64,000 nt of DNA from JBAZOO01 sp041648735 (GTDB taxonomy: Bacteria > Verrucomicrobiota > Lentisphaeria > Oligosphaerales > CAITYL01), in the NCBI GenBank assembly GCA_041648735.1, contig JBAZOO010000011.1, forward strand, positions 35,955 to 99,954, written 5' to 3'. Shown here in pieces: positions 38,189-45,286 of this stretch (its first letter is position 1; every line of letters begins with the position of its first letter). A program made the position numbers and the translations under genes. Below the pieces are notes generated by a model. The model saw only the letters and a list, made by a program, of their open reading frames with translations, was not told the origin of the DNA and did not search any database.

Positions 38189-38305
38189 AACTGGGAGATC
38201 AAGGGAGTTGAAACCATATTGAGACTGCGGATTGCTGAGCTGACGAAAACGGACCTCGAACAATCTCCTGCAGGCGACGTCCTAAAGGCCGCGCCTGAGG
38301 AGTAA
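38189..38305 (+). pseudogene. ORF fragment right of core a, no start codon
   Basis: The frame running through the core reads NWEIKGVETILRLRIAELT and then a short tail to a stop at 38305. It has a normal amino-acid mix but no start of its own. I read it as the 3' end of a gene cut by the core. Confidence 0.45.
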
Positions 38306-38306
38306 C

Positions 38307-38441
38307 GATGGGGCCGACGCTGCGCGTCGGCCCCATCGGTGCGGGTGAGCCACCGGCGCTATGGGCCGCGCAGCGCGGCCCATCACTCGGGTCGAGTACG
38401 ACCCGCCCCTGCGGGGCCGGCGACTCACCCGCACCGATGGG
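38307..38441. other. Multi-hairpin inverted-repeat structure
   Basis: A 14-bp perfect stem GATGGGGCCGACGC (38307-38320) with loop TGC is followed by a larger inverted repeat: a 26-base left arm (38332-38357) pairs with a right arm (38416-38441) at 24 of 26 positions. Inside the large one lie three further hairpins: ATGGGCCGC...GCGGCCCAT (38361-38383), CGGGTCG-AGTA-CGACCCG (38388-38405) and CCCC-TGC-GGGG (38406-38416). The first right arm overlaps the large left arm, so two foldings exclude each other. It precedes the HEAT gene. It may be a ssDNA/RNA structure such as a recombination site or ncRNA. Confidence 0.7.
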
Positions 38442-38505
38442 CGCCCCAGAACCGCAAATGACAATGCGGCACAGTGGGTAAGAATGAGCACATGGAGACA
38501 CCCCT

Positions 38506-39723
38506 ATGACATGGCTGAACAATATCGGTCGCGCGTTTTCGCTGCGATGGCACCTTCGTGGCCTTCGCAGTGCACACTGGCAAAAGAGGGTCTCGTCAGC
38601 CCAGGCACTTGCAGGCATGAAGGATGCACGCAGCGTGGAAGCCCTCATACAGTGCTTACGTGATACCAATACCGACGTGCAGGCGGCATGTGCCCATGCA
38701 CTCGAAACCCTCGGGGACAAACGCGCCATTGAACCTTTGGTGACATTGGTAAACGCGCAAACACGGGATTGCGGCGACCCCGATTACATTGTCCGTTTCA
38801 CGGACAGCCACGAGCGCCTCCATACAATAGCCCACACTCTCGCCGTCATTGGCCAGAATGATGCTGTTCAACCCTTGTTCGATCAACTCACGAACTCACC
38901 AAACCAGTTGGCCTGCACGATCTTGGCCAAAGAACTGGCAAGCATCGGGGCGCAAGCCGTACCGGCATTGCTGGAGGCCCTAGCCAATAAAGGACCACAC
39001 GTTAGGAGATGTGCTGCCATCGCGCTTGGCTCCCATCCAGATAAGCGTTCATTGCTTCCCCTCATCAAGGCACTGAGAGACTCCGATGATGGCGTACGGA
39101 AAGAAGCAGCAGAAGCCTTGCGGAAGAGGGGATGGCGTCCGGAGACTGTCGATCAGAGACTTGACATGGTGATTGCCCAAAAGGATTGGAGTCGGCTGTC
39201 TGAGATGCGTGATGAACTTACGGAGGAATTACGGACGCGGAGCACAGAGGCAATGCTTGCCGAGTTCAACTACCGACCGGCGTTTGATCCAATCGGCTGG
39301 GAAGGAACAGGGTGGAGTAGTTGCGACCTGGATTGGCACGCACGCAATAAGATTGCATACCAGTTGAGAGATCTTGCCGTTCTCACTGTGCCAACACTCA
39401 TCCGGTCTCTCTCCAATACAAGCGACAAGATTCGGAACATCGCGGCAGATGTGCTGTTGCATATCGGAACGCCGTCTCTTAGTCCGTTGACGAAGTATCT
39501 CACGGACACCTCAAAGCCAAACGCCTACAGCGAGCCAATACCTGAAGACACCGCCGAACGAATTGTCGATTGCCTGACTGCGGCAAGAGAGTTCAAGATC
39601 GAATATGAAAAAGCGAAATACAGTTCTGAGAGCATTATCTCCACGAATGAGGTGTACAATGACGTCGTGGGTGTCAACACGACGGTTTCTAAGCATATGA
39701 TTTTCAGGCTACTGCAGTTGTGA
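38506..39723 (+). CDS. HEAT-repeat protein
   Basis: 405 residues, with base composition closer to 50% GC than the flanks. Tandem HEAT helices: EALIQCLRDTNTDVQAACAH, LETLGDKRAIEPLVTLV, VPALLEALANKGPHVRRCA and LLPLIKALRDSDDGVRKEA. A later repeat is TVPTLIRSLSNTSDKIRNIA. No membrane segment or enzyme motif is visible. HEAT scaffolds bind proteins or peptides and are common in integron or phage-type cassettes. GGAGACACCCCT precedes the ATG. It lies between two strong hairpin structures. Confidence 0.85.
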   Translation: MTWLNNIGRAFSLRWHLRGLRSAHWQKRVSSAQALAGMKDARSVEALIQCLRDTNTDVQAACAHALETLGDKRAIEPLVTLVNAQTRDCGDPDYIVRFTDSHERLHTIAHTLAVIGQNDAVQPLFDQLTNSPNQLACTILAKELASIGAQAVPALLEALANKGPHVRRCAAIALGSHPDKRSLLPLIKALRDSDDGVRKEAAEALRKRGWRPETVDQRLDMVIAQKDWSRLSEMRDELTEELRTRSTEAMLAEFNYRPAFDPIGWEGTGWSSCDLDWHARNKIAYQLRDLAVLTVPTLIRSLSNTSDKIRNIAADVLLHIGTPSLSPLTKYLTDTSKPNAYSEPIPEDTAERIVDCLTAAREFKIEYEKAKYSSESIISTNEVYNDVVGVNTTVSKHMIFRLLQL

Positions 39724-39784
39724 CCGTAGCGATGGGCAGCATGCGTCCCATCCCGAGGGATTAGTTAGAGCAAACAAACAGAGC

Positions 39785-39860
39785 GCCAACAAGAGCGCGG
39801 ACCACTACGTTTCACCCGGCGCGGACGCCGGGTGAAACGAGGGTCACGCTCGCCGTTGGC
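39785..39860 (+). other. attC-like long imperfect hairpin
   Basis: A 76-base near-palindrome. GCCAAC (39785-39790) pairs with GTTGGC (39855-39860). Then GAGCG pairs with CGCTC, GACC with GGTC, and a 13-bp perfect stem GTTTCACCCGGCG (39809-39821) closes over CGGA. Unpaired bases fall on one side between the first two blocks (AA versus GCC), as in integron attC sites (R''-L''-L'-R', with a spacer and extrahelical bases). The end GTTGGC is close to, but not exactly, GTTRRRY. No integrase is in the window. Confidence 0.5.
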
Positions 39861-39882
39861 ATTCAGAGAAAGGAGAAGTGCG

Positions 39883-40104
39883 ATGTCGGAAGTCAAGTTC
39901 GTGTGTCCGAAGTGCAATCAGTCTCTTGAGGGCGACGAGTCCGTGCGCGGACAGACAGTCGAGTGTCCATCCTGCCATACGCAAATCGTAGTGCCTTCAG
40001 GACAGAAAGAGCAAAACATCAACCAAGGAAAGGACGGGAGCAACATGAACAGTGCATTTCCAACGATCTCCATCCAGGGAAACAAAGTTGACGCGACGCG
40101 GCAT
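39883..40104 (+). pseudogene. Zinc-ribbon protein gene split by core b
   Basis: The frame begins at ATG 39883 after AGGAG. It has a zinc ribbon FVCPKCNQSLEG...VECPSCHTQIVVP (two CxxC pairs) and then MNSAFPTISIQ and ATRHV. The core then enters and the frame stops at 40134. To the right of the core, VIDADGVVTISDEEWQ is read to a stop at 40202. These two parts look like one gene of about 105 codons. The stop also overlaps the start of the next gene (ATGA). Confidence 0.6.
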
Positions 40105-40107
40105 GTT

Positions 40108-40153
40108 ATTCCCCCCGTCCGATCCGCCCCCTGAAATCAAAATTCCTATCAGT
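40108..40153 (+). repeat. 46-bp core repeat, copy b
   Basis: ATTCCCCCCGTCCGATCCGC, then CCCCTGAAATCAAAATTCCT and ATCAGT. It lies inside the zinc-ribbon gene. ATT occurs at both borders (40108-40110 and 40155-40157), which could be a target duplication or part of the repeat. Confidence 0.85.
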
Positions 40154-40198
40154 AATTGATGCTGACGGCGTGGTCACCATTAGCGACGAGGAATGGCA

Positions 40199-41402
40199 AT
40201 GAAGCGAATCGCCGTCATTATCGGCTGCTTGGGAGTGCTTGTCCATACAGCACTTGGCCAGATGGCGCGTCCCGCAGGGGGGGGGCCCGTTAGGGGCTAC
40301 CCCGCGCCCCCCTACAGTTAGTCAATATGACCGTCTGCTGGTGGCGTATCTATGTGGGATCAAACAAATAGTTAAGAAGAATCAAGACAATGCTGACGCG
40401 GAATACCAAGCAGCCAAAGCCTCTTTCGAAAAACGCGCTGAAGAACTCAACAAGGCAGACATGGCCGCATTGCTTACCAAGCTTCGAACAGGGGCCAACG
40501 CGAACCCCGGCAATCGACTGGATCCCGACGAACCAGCAGAGACCACAATTTATCCCTATATATTGGGGAGTTCGCCCGCTTCGGCCCGCTTGGTTCAACA
40601 ACTTTATCAGGACGGTCTGATCAAGGAGTGGCCCCGCTCGCTTTCCTTGCTATGGACACAGCCTGGGATATGCCACGAATGGCTAACATTGATTGAGGCT
40701 GCGGCAACTGCTAGCCCCAACGACAAAAAACTTGCCGAATTTGCAGAGAAGTTACTGTACTCAAACGGATTCAAACAAGATCGATATCGTCCGTTGTTGC
40801 TCAAGCGAGCAGTGGAAATGCATGACGTTCGTTCCTTGGAGTTGTTGTTTTTTAGCAGAAATGCCATTACGGGGCGACTTCAAGCGAATGTCACTATTGA
40901 AAACTTGGCACTTGCCCGACAGTTATCCGGGAAAGGCCAACCGCTAAATATTCGACTGGCCTGTGCTCACTTCGCAACAGAAGTGTACAACTATTCACTA
41001 GCGGAAGAGATCTGCTTGAGTATCCTGCGTCAGGACTATCGCTGTGTGTTACAAGGCCCCAACAATAAACTCTCCAAGGAGGATGACGAAGCAGATTCCG
41101 CCCTTTTACATGCTCGCCAAGCCGCGCTCACCTTAGGCTTCTACGGAATACGTAGCGAACCAATTTTCCAAGAGGTTTTTCGCTTGGCTACGTTAAACTC
41201 GCCAGACGCCTCCTCAATACCCGCGATCCCTGGTGCCACTCCCCCAAACGCTCAAACGCTTTTTCACTCACTCAGCCGTTTCGATTGTGGCTACGCACAC
41301 GGGTTACTGCTGCGCGTTCGCGAACTTCTTACCAAAGGAGCCTCTGATCTCTCTGATGACCTCACCCCTGACACCTCAGATCCCATCAACCCCCCGGAGT
41401 AA
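40199..41402 (+). CDS. Secreted protein of unknown function with a G9 tract; frame shifts at the tract
   Basis: From ATG 40199 (overlapping a stop, ATGA) the frame encodes a signal peptide (KRIAVIIGCLGVLVHTALG) and stops at about 40321. One base fewer in the nine-G run at 40277-40285 would join it to the 387-codon frame that continues to 41402. The downstream protein is helical, with LLTKLRTGANANPGNRL, LARQLSGKGQPLNIRLACAH and SLAEEICLSILRQDYRCVL, like a TPR/Sel1-type solenoid. So it is either phase-variable, frameshifted, or a sequencing error. Its GC is below that of the flanks. Confidence 0.6.
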
Positions 41403-41466
41403 ACCATGCGATCAGTCCTTCTGCTTAACACAGTGGCAGTCACCACAAGTCTCAGCATTTTGTCTT

Positions 41467-41512
41467 ATTCCCCCCGTCCGATCCGCCCCCTGAAATCAAA
41501 ATTCCTATCAGT
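41467..41512 (+). repeat. 46-bp core repeat, copy c
   Basis: ATTCCCCCCGTCCGATCCGC, then CCCCTGAAATCAAAATTCCT and ATCAGT. It ends exactly where R2 begins. Confidence 0.85.
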
Positions 41513-41908
41513 TCTTCCCCAATCCCCAACCCAAAATCGGCAATCCAAAATCCAAACCGGAGTACGACTGACCTGGGCGATTCATGAACCGCACTCCGCG
41601 GCGTCCTCCGTGCCCCCTGAGACCTCTGTGGTGAATAATTTCAGGTCACGGGCTTGACGCCCCGATTCCGGCAGGATAAAGTCCCGCCATGCAGCGTCAC
41701 CTGTGGGAACCGCAACCGTACGCCCGAAAACCGGCCGGGAAGATGCCAAACCTCACCCAAAGCCCCACGCCGCCCCTTTTCCCCCGCCGGAACCCTCTCC
41801 GGCGGCGCCGCCACGCCGGCGGAATCGCCGATTTCGGGGTCAGCTTCACCCTCTCCCCCCCGTATCCCCCCCGTCCGCCCCCCCCCTGAAAGCAAAATTC
41901 CTATCAGT
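41513..41908 (+). repeat. 396-bp direct repeat R2, ending in core copy d
   Basis: Second copy of R1. It starts at TCTTCCCCAATCC immediately after core c and ends in core d. It differs by single bases (for example GGGCTTGACG for GGGTTTGACG). So the whole unit, with its 3' core, has been placed next to another core. Confidence 0.85.
41864..41908 (+). repeat. Core repeat, copy d (45 bp)
   Basis: ATCCCCCCCGTCCGCCCCCC, then CCTGAAAGCAAAATTCCTAT and CAGT. It differs from a by a one-base deletion and GATC to GCCC changes. It has G instead of T in CTGAAAGC, like e and f. Confidence 0.8.
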
Positions 41909-41964
41909 CAAAGGGTCATTTGGTCACGGCCGCCATGGTGCGGGGCCGCTGAAGGAGGCAAGAC

Positions 41965-42126
41965 ATGGGAACGTTCATCGCGATTGTTGCCGTGGCTTTG
42001 TGCGTCGTGCTGATGCCGGCCATCGTCCTGGTGCTGGTCAAGGCGGGAATAGCCCTGGCCCTGCCCGTGCTGGCCTGCTATCTGCTGTACTGCATCATCC
42101 GGGCCTGCAAGGACTACTTTGGGTAA
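41965..42126 (+). CDS. 53-residue membrane peptide
   Basis: An ATG after a GAAGGAGG Shine-Dalgarno sequence. The product is almost entirely hydrophobic: IAIVAVALCVVLMPAIVLVL, then ALALPVLACYLLYCIIRAC, ending KDYFG. That is two membrane helices or one long hairpin. It has three Cys. No family is recognised. It opens the small-gene run of this unit. Confidence 0.7.
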   Translation: MGTFIAIVAVALCVVLMPAIVLVLVKAGIALALPVLACYLLYCIIRACKDYFG

Positions 42127-42138
42127 AGGGGGCTTTGG

Positions 42139-42221
42139 ATGACGATAGTAACTGTCCGGGCGGAGCTTGACGGGGGGGAAGAGCAGGGCTGAGTGCGCAT
42201 CCAGGTGTCGCCGGCCGAGTT
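42139..42221 (+). other. Two short possible ORFs interrupted by core e
   Basis: ATG at 42139 starts a 17-residue peptide (MTIVTVRAELDGGEEQG) that stops at 42192. A GTG directly after it reads VRIQVSPAEL before core e. Both are weak. The second may be the 5' end of a gene cut by the core. A Shine-Dalgarno-like GGGGGGAAG lies in the first. Confidence 0.3.
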
Positions 42222-42267
42222 ATTCCCCCCGTCCGATCCGCCCCCTGAAAGCAAAATTCCTATCAGT
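42222..42267 (+). repeat. 46-bp core repeat, copy e
   Basis: ATTCCCCCCGTCCGATCCGC, then CCCCTGAAAGCAAAATTCCT and ATCAGT. The next gene has its Shine-Dalgarno sequence only 8 bases after it. Confidence 0.85.
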
Positions 42268-42287
42268 AAGCTGGCAAGGAGGTGCCC

Positions 42288-42872
42288 ATGGATGGGCTGG
42301 ACAAGACAAAGGAGCCCCTGGACGACGGGGCGTTCCTCGAACTCGGCACGGCGGCGCTGGAGATGGCCTGCTCCCCCGCCATGGACGAATATGCGGACGA
42401 GCGTTTGCTGCTGGTCTTCGAGCGCCGGCCGCCCCAGCGGGAGGAGCCGCTGGTGGCCTGCTACCACGACGGGCTGGACCAGGGCGGCTGCCAGCGGGCG
42501 CTGGAACTGCTGGCGGAAGGGAAGATGCCCCTCCCGCAGCGCCCGGCAGGCGGGTGGCGGCGCCGGCTGGCGGAGTGGCTGGCCGGGTGGCTGGCGGAGC
42601 GGCTGGGCCGGCCCGGCCCCGAAAGCGACGGGTTTGGCCAATGCGCCTACAGCGGGCTGGGCCGGAAGCTGGACGGCCTGCTTGACCCGCGCCTGGGCTG
42701 GCTGCTGGCCCTGCGGCAGCCCGGCACGGACCGCTGGCGCTGGCTGGCCGGCGCCGGGGGGCTGGACCAGCCGGCCCGCCGGGCGATCCGGCGGGCGCAG
42801 GCGACGCTGGCGGAGGAGGAGGCCCGGAAGCGGCTGGACAAGCCGGAATGGGATGCCGGGTCGCCTTCCTAG
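42288..42872 (+). CDS. Unknown protein, Trp/Arg-rich
   Basis: 194 residues from the ATG after AAGGAGG. It reads DGAFLELGTAALEMACSPAM, LLLVFERRPPQREEPLVACY, GWRRRLAEWLAGWLAERLG, WLLALRQPGTDRWRWLAGAG and AQATLAEEEARKRLDKPEWD. The composition suggests a helical, basic, probably cytoplasmic protein. I do not recognise a family. It is the first of seven close-packed same-strand genes bounded by cores e and f. Confidence 0.7.
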   Translation: MDGLDKTKEPLDDGAFLELGTAALEMACSPAMDEYADERLLLVFERRPPQREEPLVACYHDGLDQGGCQRALELLAEGKMPLPQRPAGGWRRRLAEWLAGWLAERLGRPGPESDGFGQCAYSGLGRKLDGLLDPRLGWLLALRQPGTDRWRWLAGAGGLDQPARRAIRRAQATLAEEEARKRLDKPEWDAGSPS

Positions 42873-42927
42873 CAAGGCGCGCCGGCCACTGCAAGCAAAA
42901 CTGGATGTGAAAAGCCAAGGAAGGCGG

Positions 42928-42951
42928 ATGACCATGGAACTGACAAAATGA
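42928..42951 (+). other. Seven-codon leader peptide overlapping the next gene
   Basis: AAGGAAGGCGG precedes ATG 42928, and the peptide MTMELTK stops at 42951. Its stop overlaps the next ATG (42948, ATGA). It has no Cys or special codons, so its role may be only to couple translation. Confidence 0.4.
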
Positions 42952-43319
42952 CCGAAGACAAGAACAACCCAAACCTGCCGGCGGAGGCCGGCAAATGCCC
43001 CTGCGCGGACTGCCTGGGCGTGGCCCTCCTGGCGGACGTGGCCGCGGGCCGGCGGATAACCATCCAGCCCGATTGGGCCTACACGGCCCGGGTGGAGCTG
43101 CAGCGGATCAACAAGGCCCTGGCGCTGGGGGCCCAGGCCGGCAACTGCCCCTGCGCGGCCTGCCTGGGCCGGATCCTCGTGGCGGACGTGGACGCAGGCC
43201 GGCGGACACGCATCCACTTCGGCATGGGCCATACGGCCCGGCTGGAGCTGCAGCGGATCGTCAAGGCCATGGCGCTGGGGCCACCCCGTGCCCAGCCGAC
43301 TGGCCCCGGCTCATGGTGA
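42948..43319 (+). CDS. Two-repeat CPC(A/D)xCLG protein
   Basis: 123 residues. It holds two copies of one unit of about 47 residues: KCPCADCLGVALLADVAAGR followed by RVELQRINKALALG, and NCPCAACLGRILVADVDAGR followed by RLELQRIVKAMALG. Each has a CPCxxC cluster plus R-x-x-I/T-x-I. The Cys may bind zinc. I do not know the family. A duplicated domain in so small a protein in a cassette is a clear sign of real coding function. Confidence 0.75.
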   Translation: MTEDKNNPNLPAEAGKCPCADCLGVALLADVAAGRRITIQPDWAYTARVELQRINKALALGAQAGNCPCAACLGRILVADVDAGRRTRIHFGMGHTARLELQRIVKAMALGPPRAQPTGPGSW

Positions 43320-43445
43320 GGCTTAAAAGCCGCCCCGTTCCTTGGCATATTCCTTGTAGGCGTCCGCTTCGCCCGCGTCCAGCCGGACGCCGGAGGGGGA
43401 GATGGGACGCCCGCCGCCACCCCCAACGAAAAGGAGGGCACCAAG

Positions 43446-43922
43446 ATGACCAAGCGGAATCAGAATGCACTGTCCAACGCAGAGCTGCACACCCTGGTGT
43501 TCGCGGCGGCCAATGCCCTGTTGGCCGCCGGCCGCGACAAGGCGGCAGACGAGATGCGGTCCGCGGCGGATGATCCGCCCAGCTACCAGGCCCAGACGCT
43601 TTGCCGGCATGGCTTTGGGCAGCCGGGAGTCTATGCCCGGCTGTCCGGCCGTGAGTGGGTGTATCTGCTCATCGACTTCCCCGAGATGGCTGTCCATAAT
43701 CGGTGGTGGAGCAGGCTCTCGGAGCGGGACTGGAGGCATCTGCTAGAGCTGCAGCCCCAACTGGTCTGCTGCCGGACAGCCGGGCAGCCGCCCGCAGGCG
43801 ATCCACCGCCGGTGATGCCGGCGGTTCTCACCGACTGGATGACCCGCATTTCCCCGGCGGACTGGGATTGGCTGCTGGAGCAGTATCCCCAGTTGGCCGG
43901 CTACCGGCCGCAGGAAGCCTGA
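43446..43922 (+). CDS. W-x-x-L-L repeat protein
   Basis: 158 residues. Three units are visible: LSGREWVYLLIDFPEMA, LSERDWRHLLELQPQLV and ISPADWDWLLEQYPQLA, i.e. W-x-x-L-L-x-x-x-P-x-x-A/V. Such DW-x-x-LL repeats are widespread in Lentisphaerota and rumen bacteria. The rest is AANALLAAGRDKAADEMRSA. Possibly a binding solenoid. The Shine-Dalgarno sequence is AAAAGGAGG before the ATG. Confidence 0.75.
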   Translation: MTKRNQNALSNAELHTLVFAAANALLAAGRDKAADEMRSAADDPPSYQAQTLCRHGFGQPGVYARLSGREWVYLLIDFPEMAVHNRWWSRLSERDWRHLLELQPQLVCCRTAGQPPAGDPPPVMPAVLTDWMTRISPADWDWLLEQYPQLAGYRPQEA

Positions 43923-44407
43923 TGGAGTGGCTTACCCATAACCTCATCGCACGGCCCAGCGTCGGGTGGCTGCGTGGTGGGTCGTTCATCATCCGGGAGG
44001 CCGCGATGCAAGGACGCGGCCTGCGGCTGGTTGTCGTGGAAGGCGGCCCCCTGGACATCCCGCCACCGCCCCGCTGCCCGGCCACGGCGCCGTCCGGACA
44101 CTCGCTGCAGGTCGATCTGACCAACTTGTGCATGGCGGAGCCCCTCTCCCGCTATGGAGCCTGGCCACGGGCACCCCTGGAGGGCGTGCTGGCCGCCCTC
44201 CGGACGGAGGTGCTCCCCCGCCTGATGGAAGAGGGGGTGTCCGCGGACACCACCGTGCGGGGCCACCTCGTGGCCTGCCAGATCGCGGCATACCTGCTGC
44301 TTGCGGCAGGGGTGCCGGAAGTCGAGTTCACCACCCACGGCCTCCTTGTGCATGTCCCCGCGCAAGGCCCGGTCACGTCCAGCAAACGGGGCAGGAGAAG
44401 CACATGA
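43922..44407 (+). CDS. Unknown cassette protein
   Basis: 161 residues. Its ATG overlaps the preceding stop by one base (TGATG). It has GGSFIIREAAMQGRGLRLVV, DIPPPPRCPATAPSGHSLQV, LEGVLAALRTEVLPRLMEEG, VACQIAAYLLLAAGVPEV and ends in a basic SSKRGRRST tail. No known family and no signal peptide or membrane helix are recognised. Confidence 0.6.
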   Translation: MEWLTHNLIARPSVGWLRGGSFIIREAAMQGRGLRLVVVEGGPLDIPPPPRCPATAPSGHSLQVDLTNLCMAEPLSRYGAWPRAPLEGVLAALRTEVLPRLMEEGVSADTTVRGHLVACQIAAYLLLAAGVPEVEFTTHGLLVHVPAQGPVTSSKRGRRST

Positions 44408-44660
44408 GCAACCCACGCGAGTTCAACTGGTCCGCCCCCATCCACACGATGGTGGGGGGCCGCCCCACCACACCTCCCGGATAGCCCGGGATGTTCGCAC
44501 AGGGCGGGATGTTGCCACGGTGCGGACCACCAGCACCGGGGAGCTGCTGGTGATTGGTCGCGCTGGCGCCTACCGGGCGCTGGTCTCGGACAACGGAGGG
44601 CTTTTTGCGGCCCTCCGCGACCTGGCATCCAGAGCCCGGGCCCGTGACGGCCGGCGCTGA
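44404..44660 (+). CDS. Small cassette protein, probable frameshift at G6
   Basis: ATG 44404 (overlapping the prior stop, ATGA) reads SNPREFNWSAPIHTMVGG and then, in frame, RPTTPPG to a stop at 44484. In the next frame the sequence continues RDVRTGRDVATVRTTSTG, ELLVIGRAGAYRALVSDNGG and LFAALRDLASRARARDG to a stop at 44660. A six-G run (44454-44459) lies at the junction. One base more or fewer would make one protein of about 85 residues. Confidence 0.5.
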
Positions 44661-44818
44661 TGGCCAACAACGTGAAAGCAAGTGGGCGGCCGCCGGGCCG
44701 TCCGCACCACCCCCCTCTCCCCCTACCGCAGGCCGCGAGGCCGGTGTGTGCAGGGGGGAGGGGGGAAGGCTGGGGGCAGATCACCTGGGTTCTTTTTTAG
44801 CCAACGGCGGGAGGCGGC

Positions 44819-45115
44819 ATGAGTCCAATCATCGTCCATATCCAGCGGGACGGGATCCGTTATCAGGTAGTCCGGGTCGAGGGGGCGGATGGCCGCGTCT
44901 GGTTCCTGGACCTGGCCCCTGCCCGGAGCCAACGGAAGCCGGGCCGGCGGCTGGTCGAGACGCCCGTCATCTGCAATGGCGTGTCCCTGGGGTCGCTCTG
45001 GGCGATCCGGGGGGCCGGCGCCCGGGACTGGGCCGTGGACGCCCAGGGCCAGCGCGGGCCGGCGGAGCTGCCCTGGCTGGTGGCCCAGGCGCTGGCCCAG
45101 GGACGGCTGGCCTGA
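44819..45115 (+). CDS. Small unknown protein
   Basis: 98 residues after GGGAGGCGGC. It reads SPIIVHIQRDGIRYQVVRVE, GRVWFLDLAPARSQRKPGRR, VICNGVSLGSLWAIRGAG and WLVAQALAQGRLA. Beta-rich, with no membrane segment. No family is recognised. About 160 bases without a gene lie upstream. Confidence 0.65.
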   Translation: MSPIIVHIQRDGIRYQVVRVEGADGRVWFLDLAPARSQRKPGRRLVETPVICNGVSLGSLWAIRGAGARDWAVDAQGQRGPAELPWLVAQALAQGRLA

Positions 45116-45178
45116 CTGGCAACCAACGGGCCAGCCGCTATGTTGGCAATTTGCCCGGAAACCCGGAAAGGGAAGAGC

Positions 45179-45286
45179 ATGGAACAGGGAACTGACGGTC
45201 CATTGGAGGCGCTGCTGGCCCGCAAGCGGCAGTTGGACAAGGCGTACCACGGCGGGGCGGAGCCCCTGGCCAGCGACGGCGAGTAA
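45179..45286 (+). CDS. 35-residue protein ended by core f
   Basis: ATG 45179 after GGAAAGGGAAGAGC. The product (MEQGTDGPLEALLARKRQLD, then AYHGGAEPLASDGE) stops at TAA 45284-45286, whose last A is the first base of core f. It may be a truncated gene whose 3' end lies beyond the core. Confidence 0.45.
   Translation: MEQGTDGPLEALLARKRQLDKAYHGGAEPLASDGE

Noticed and set aside
38189..38305. Full gene right of core a
   Set aside because: No start codon in its own frame. It reads through the core, so I list it as a fragment.
38332..38441. Cloverleaf-shaped element as a tRNA
   Set aside because: Arms are too long, no anticodon loop, no TTC or CCA end, and the outer stem is 26 bp.
41641..41895. 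84-codon minus-strand frame in R2 as a conserved gene
   Set aside because: It has Arg, Gly and Pro bias and differs in length from the R1 counterpart.
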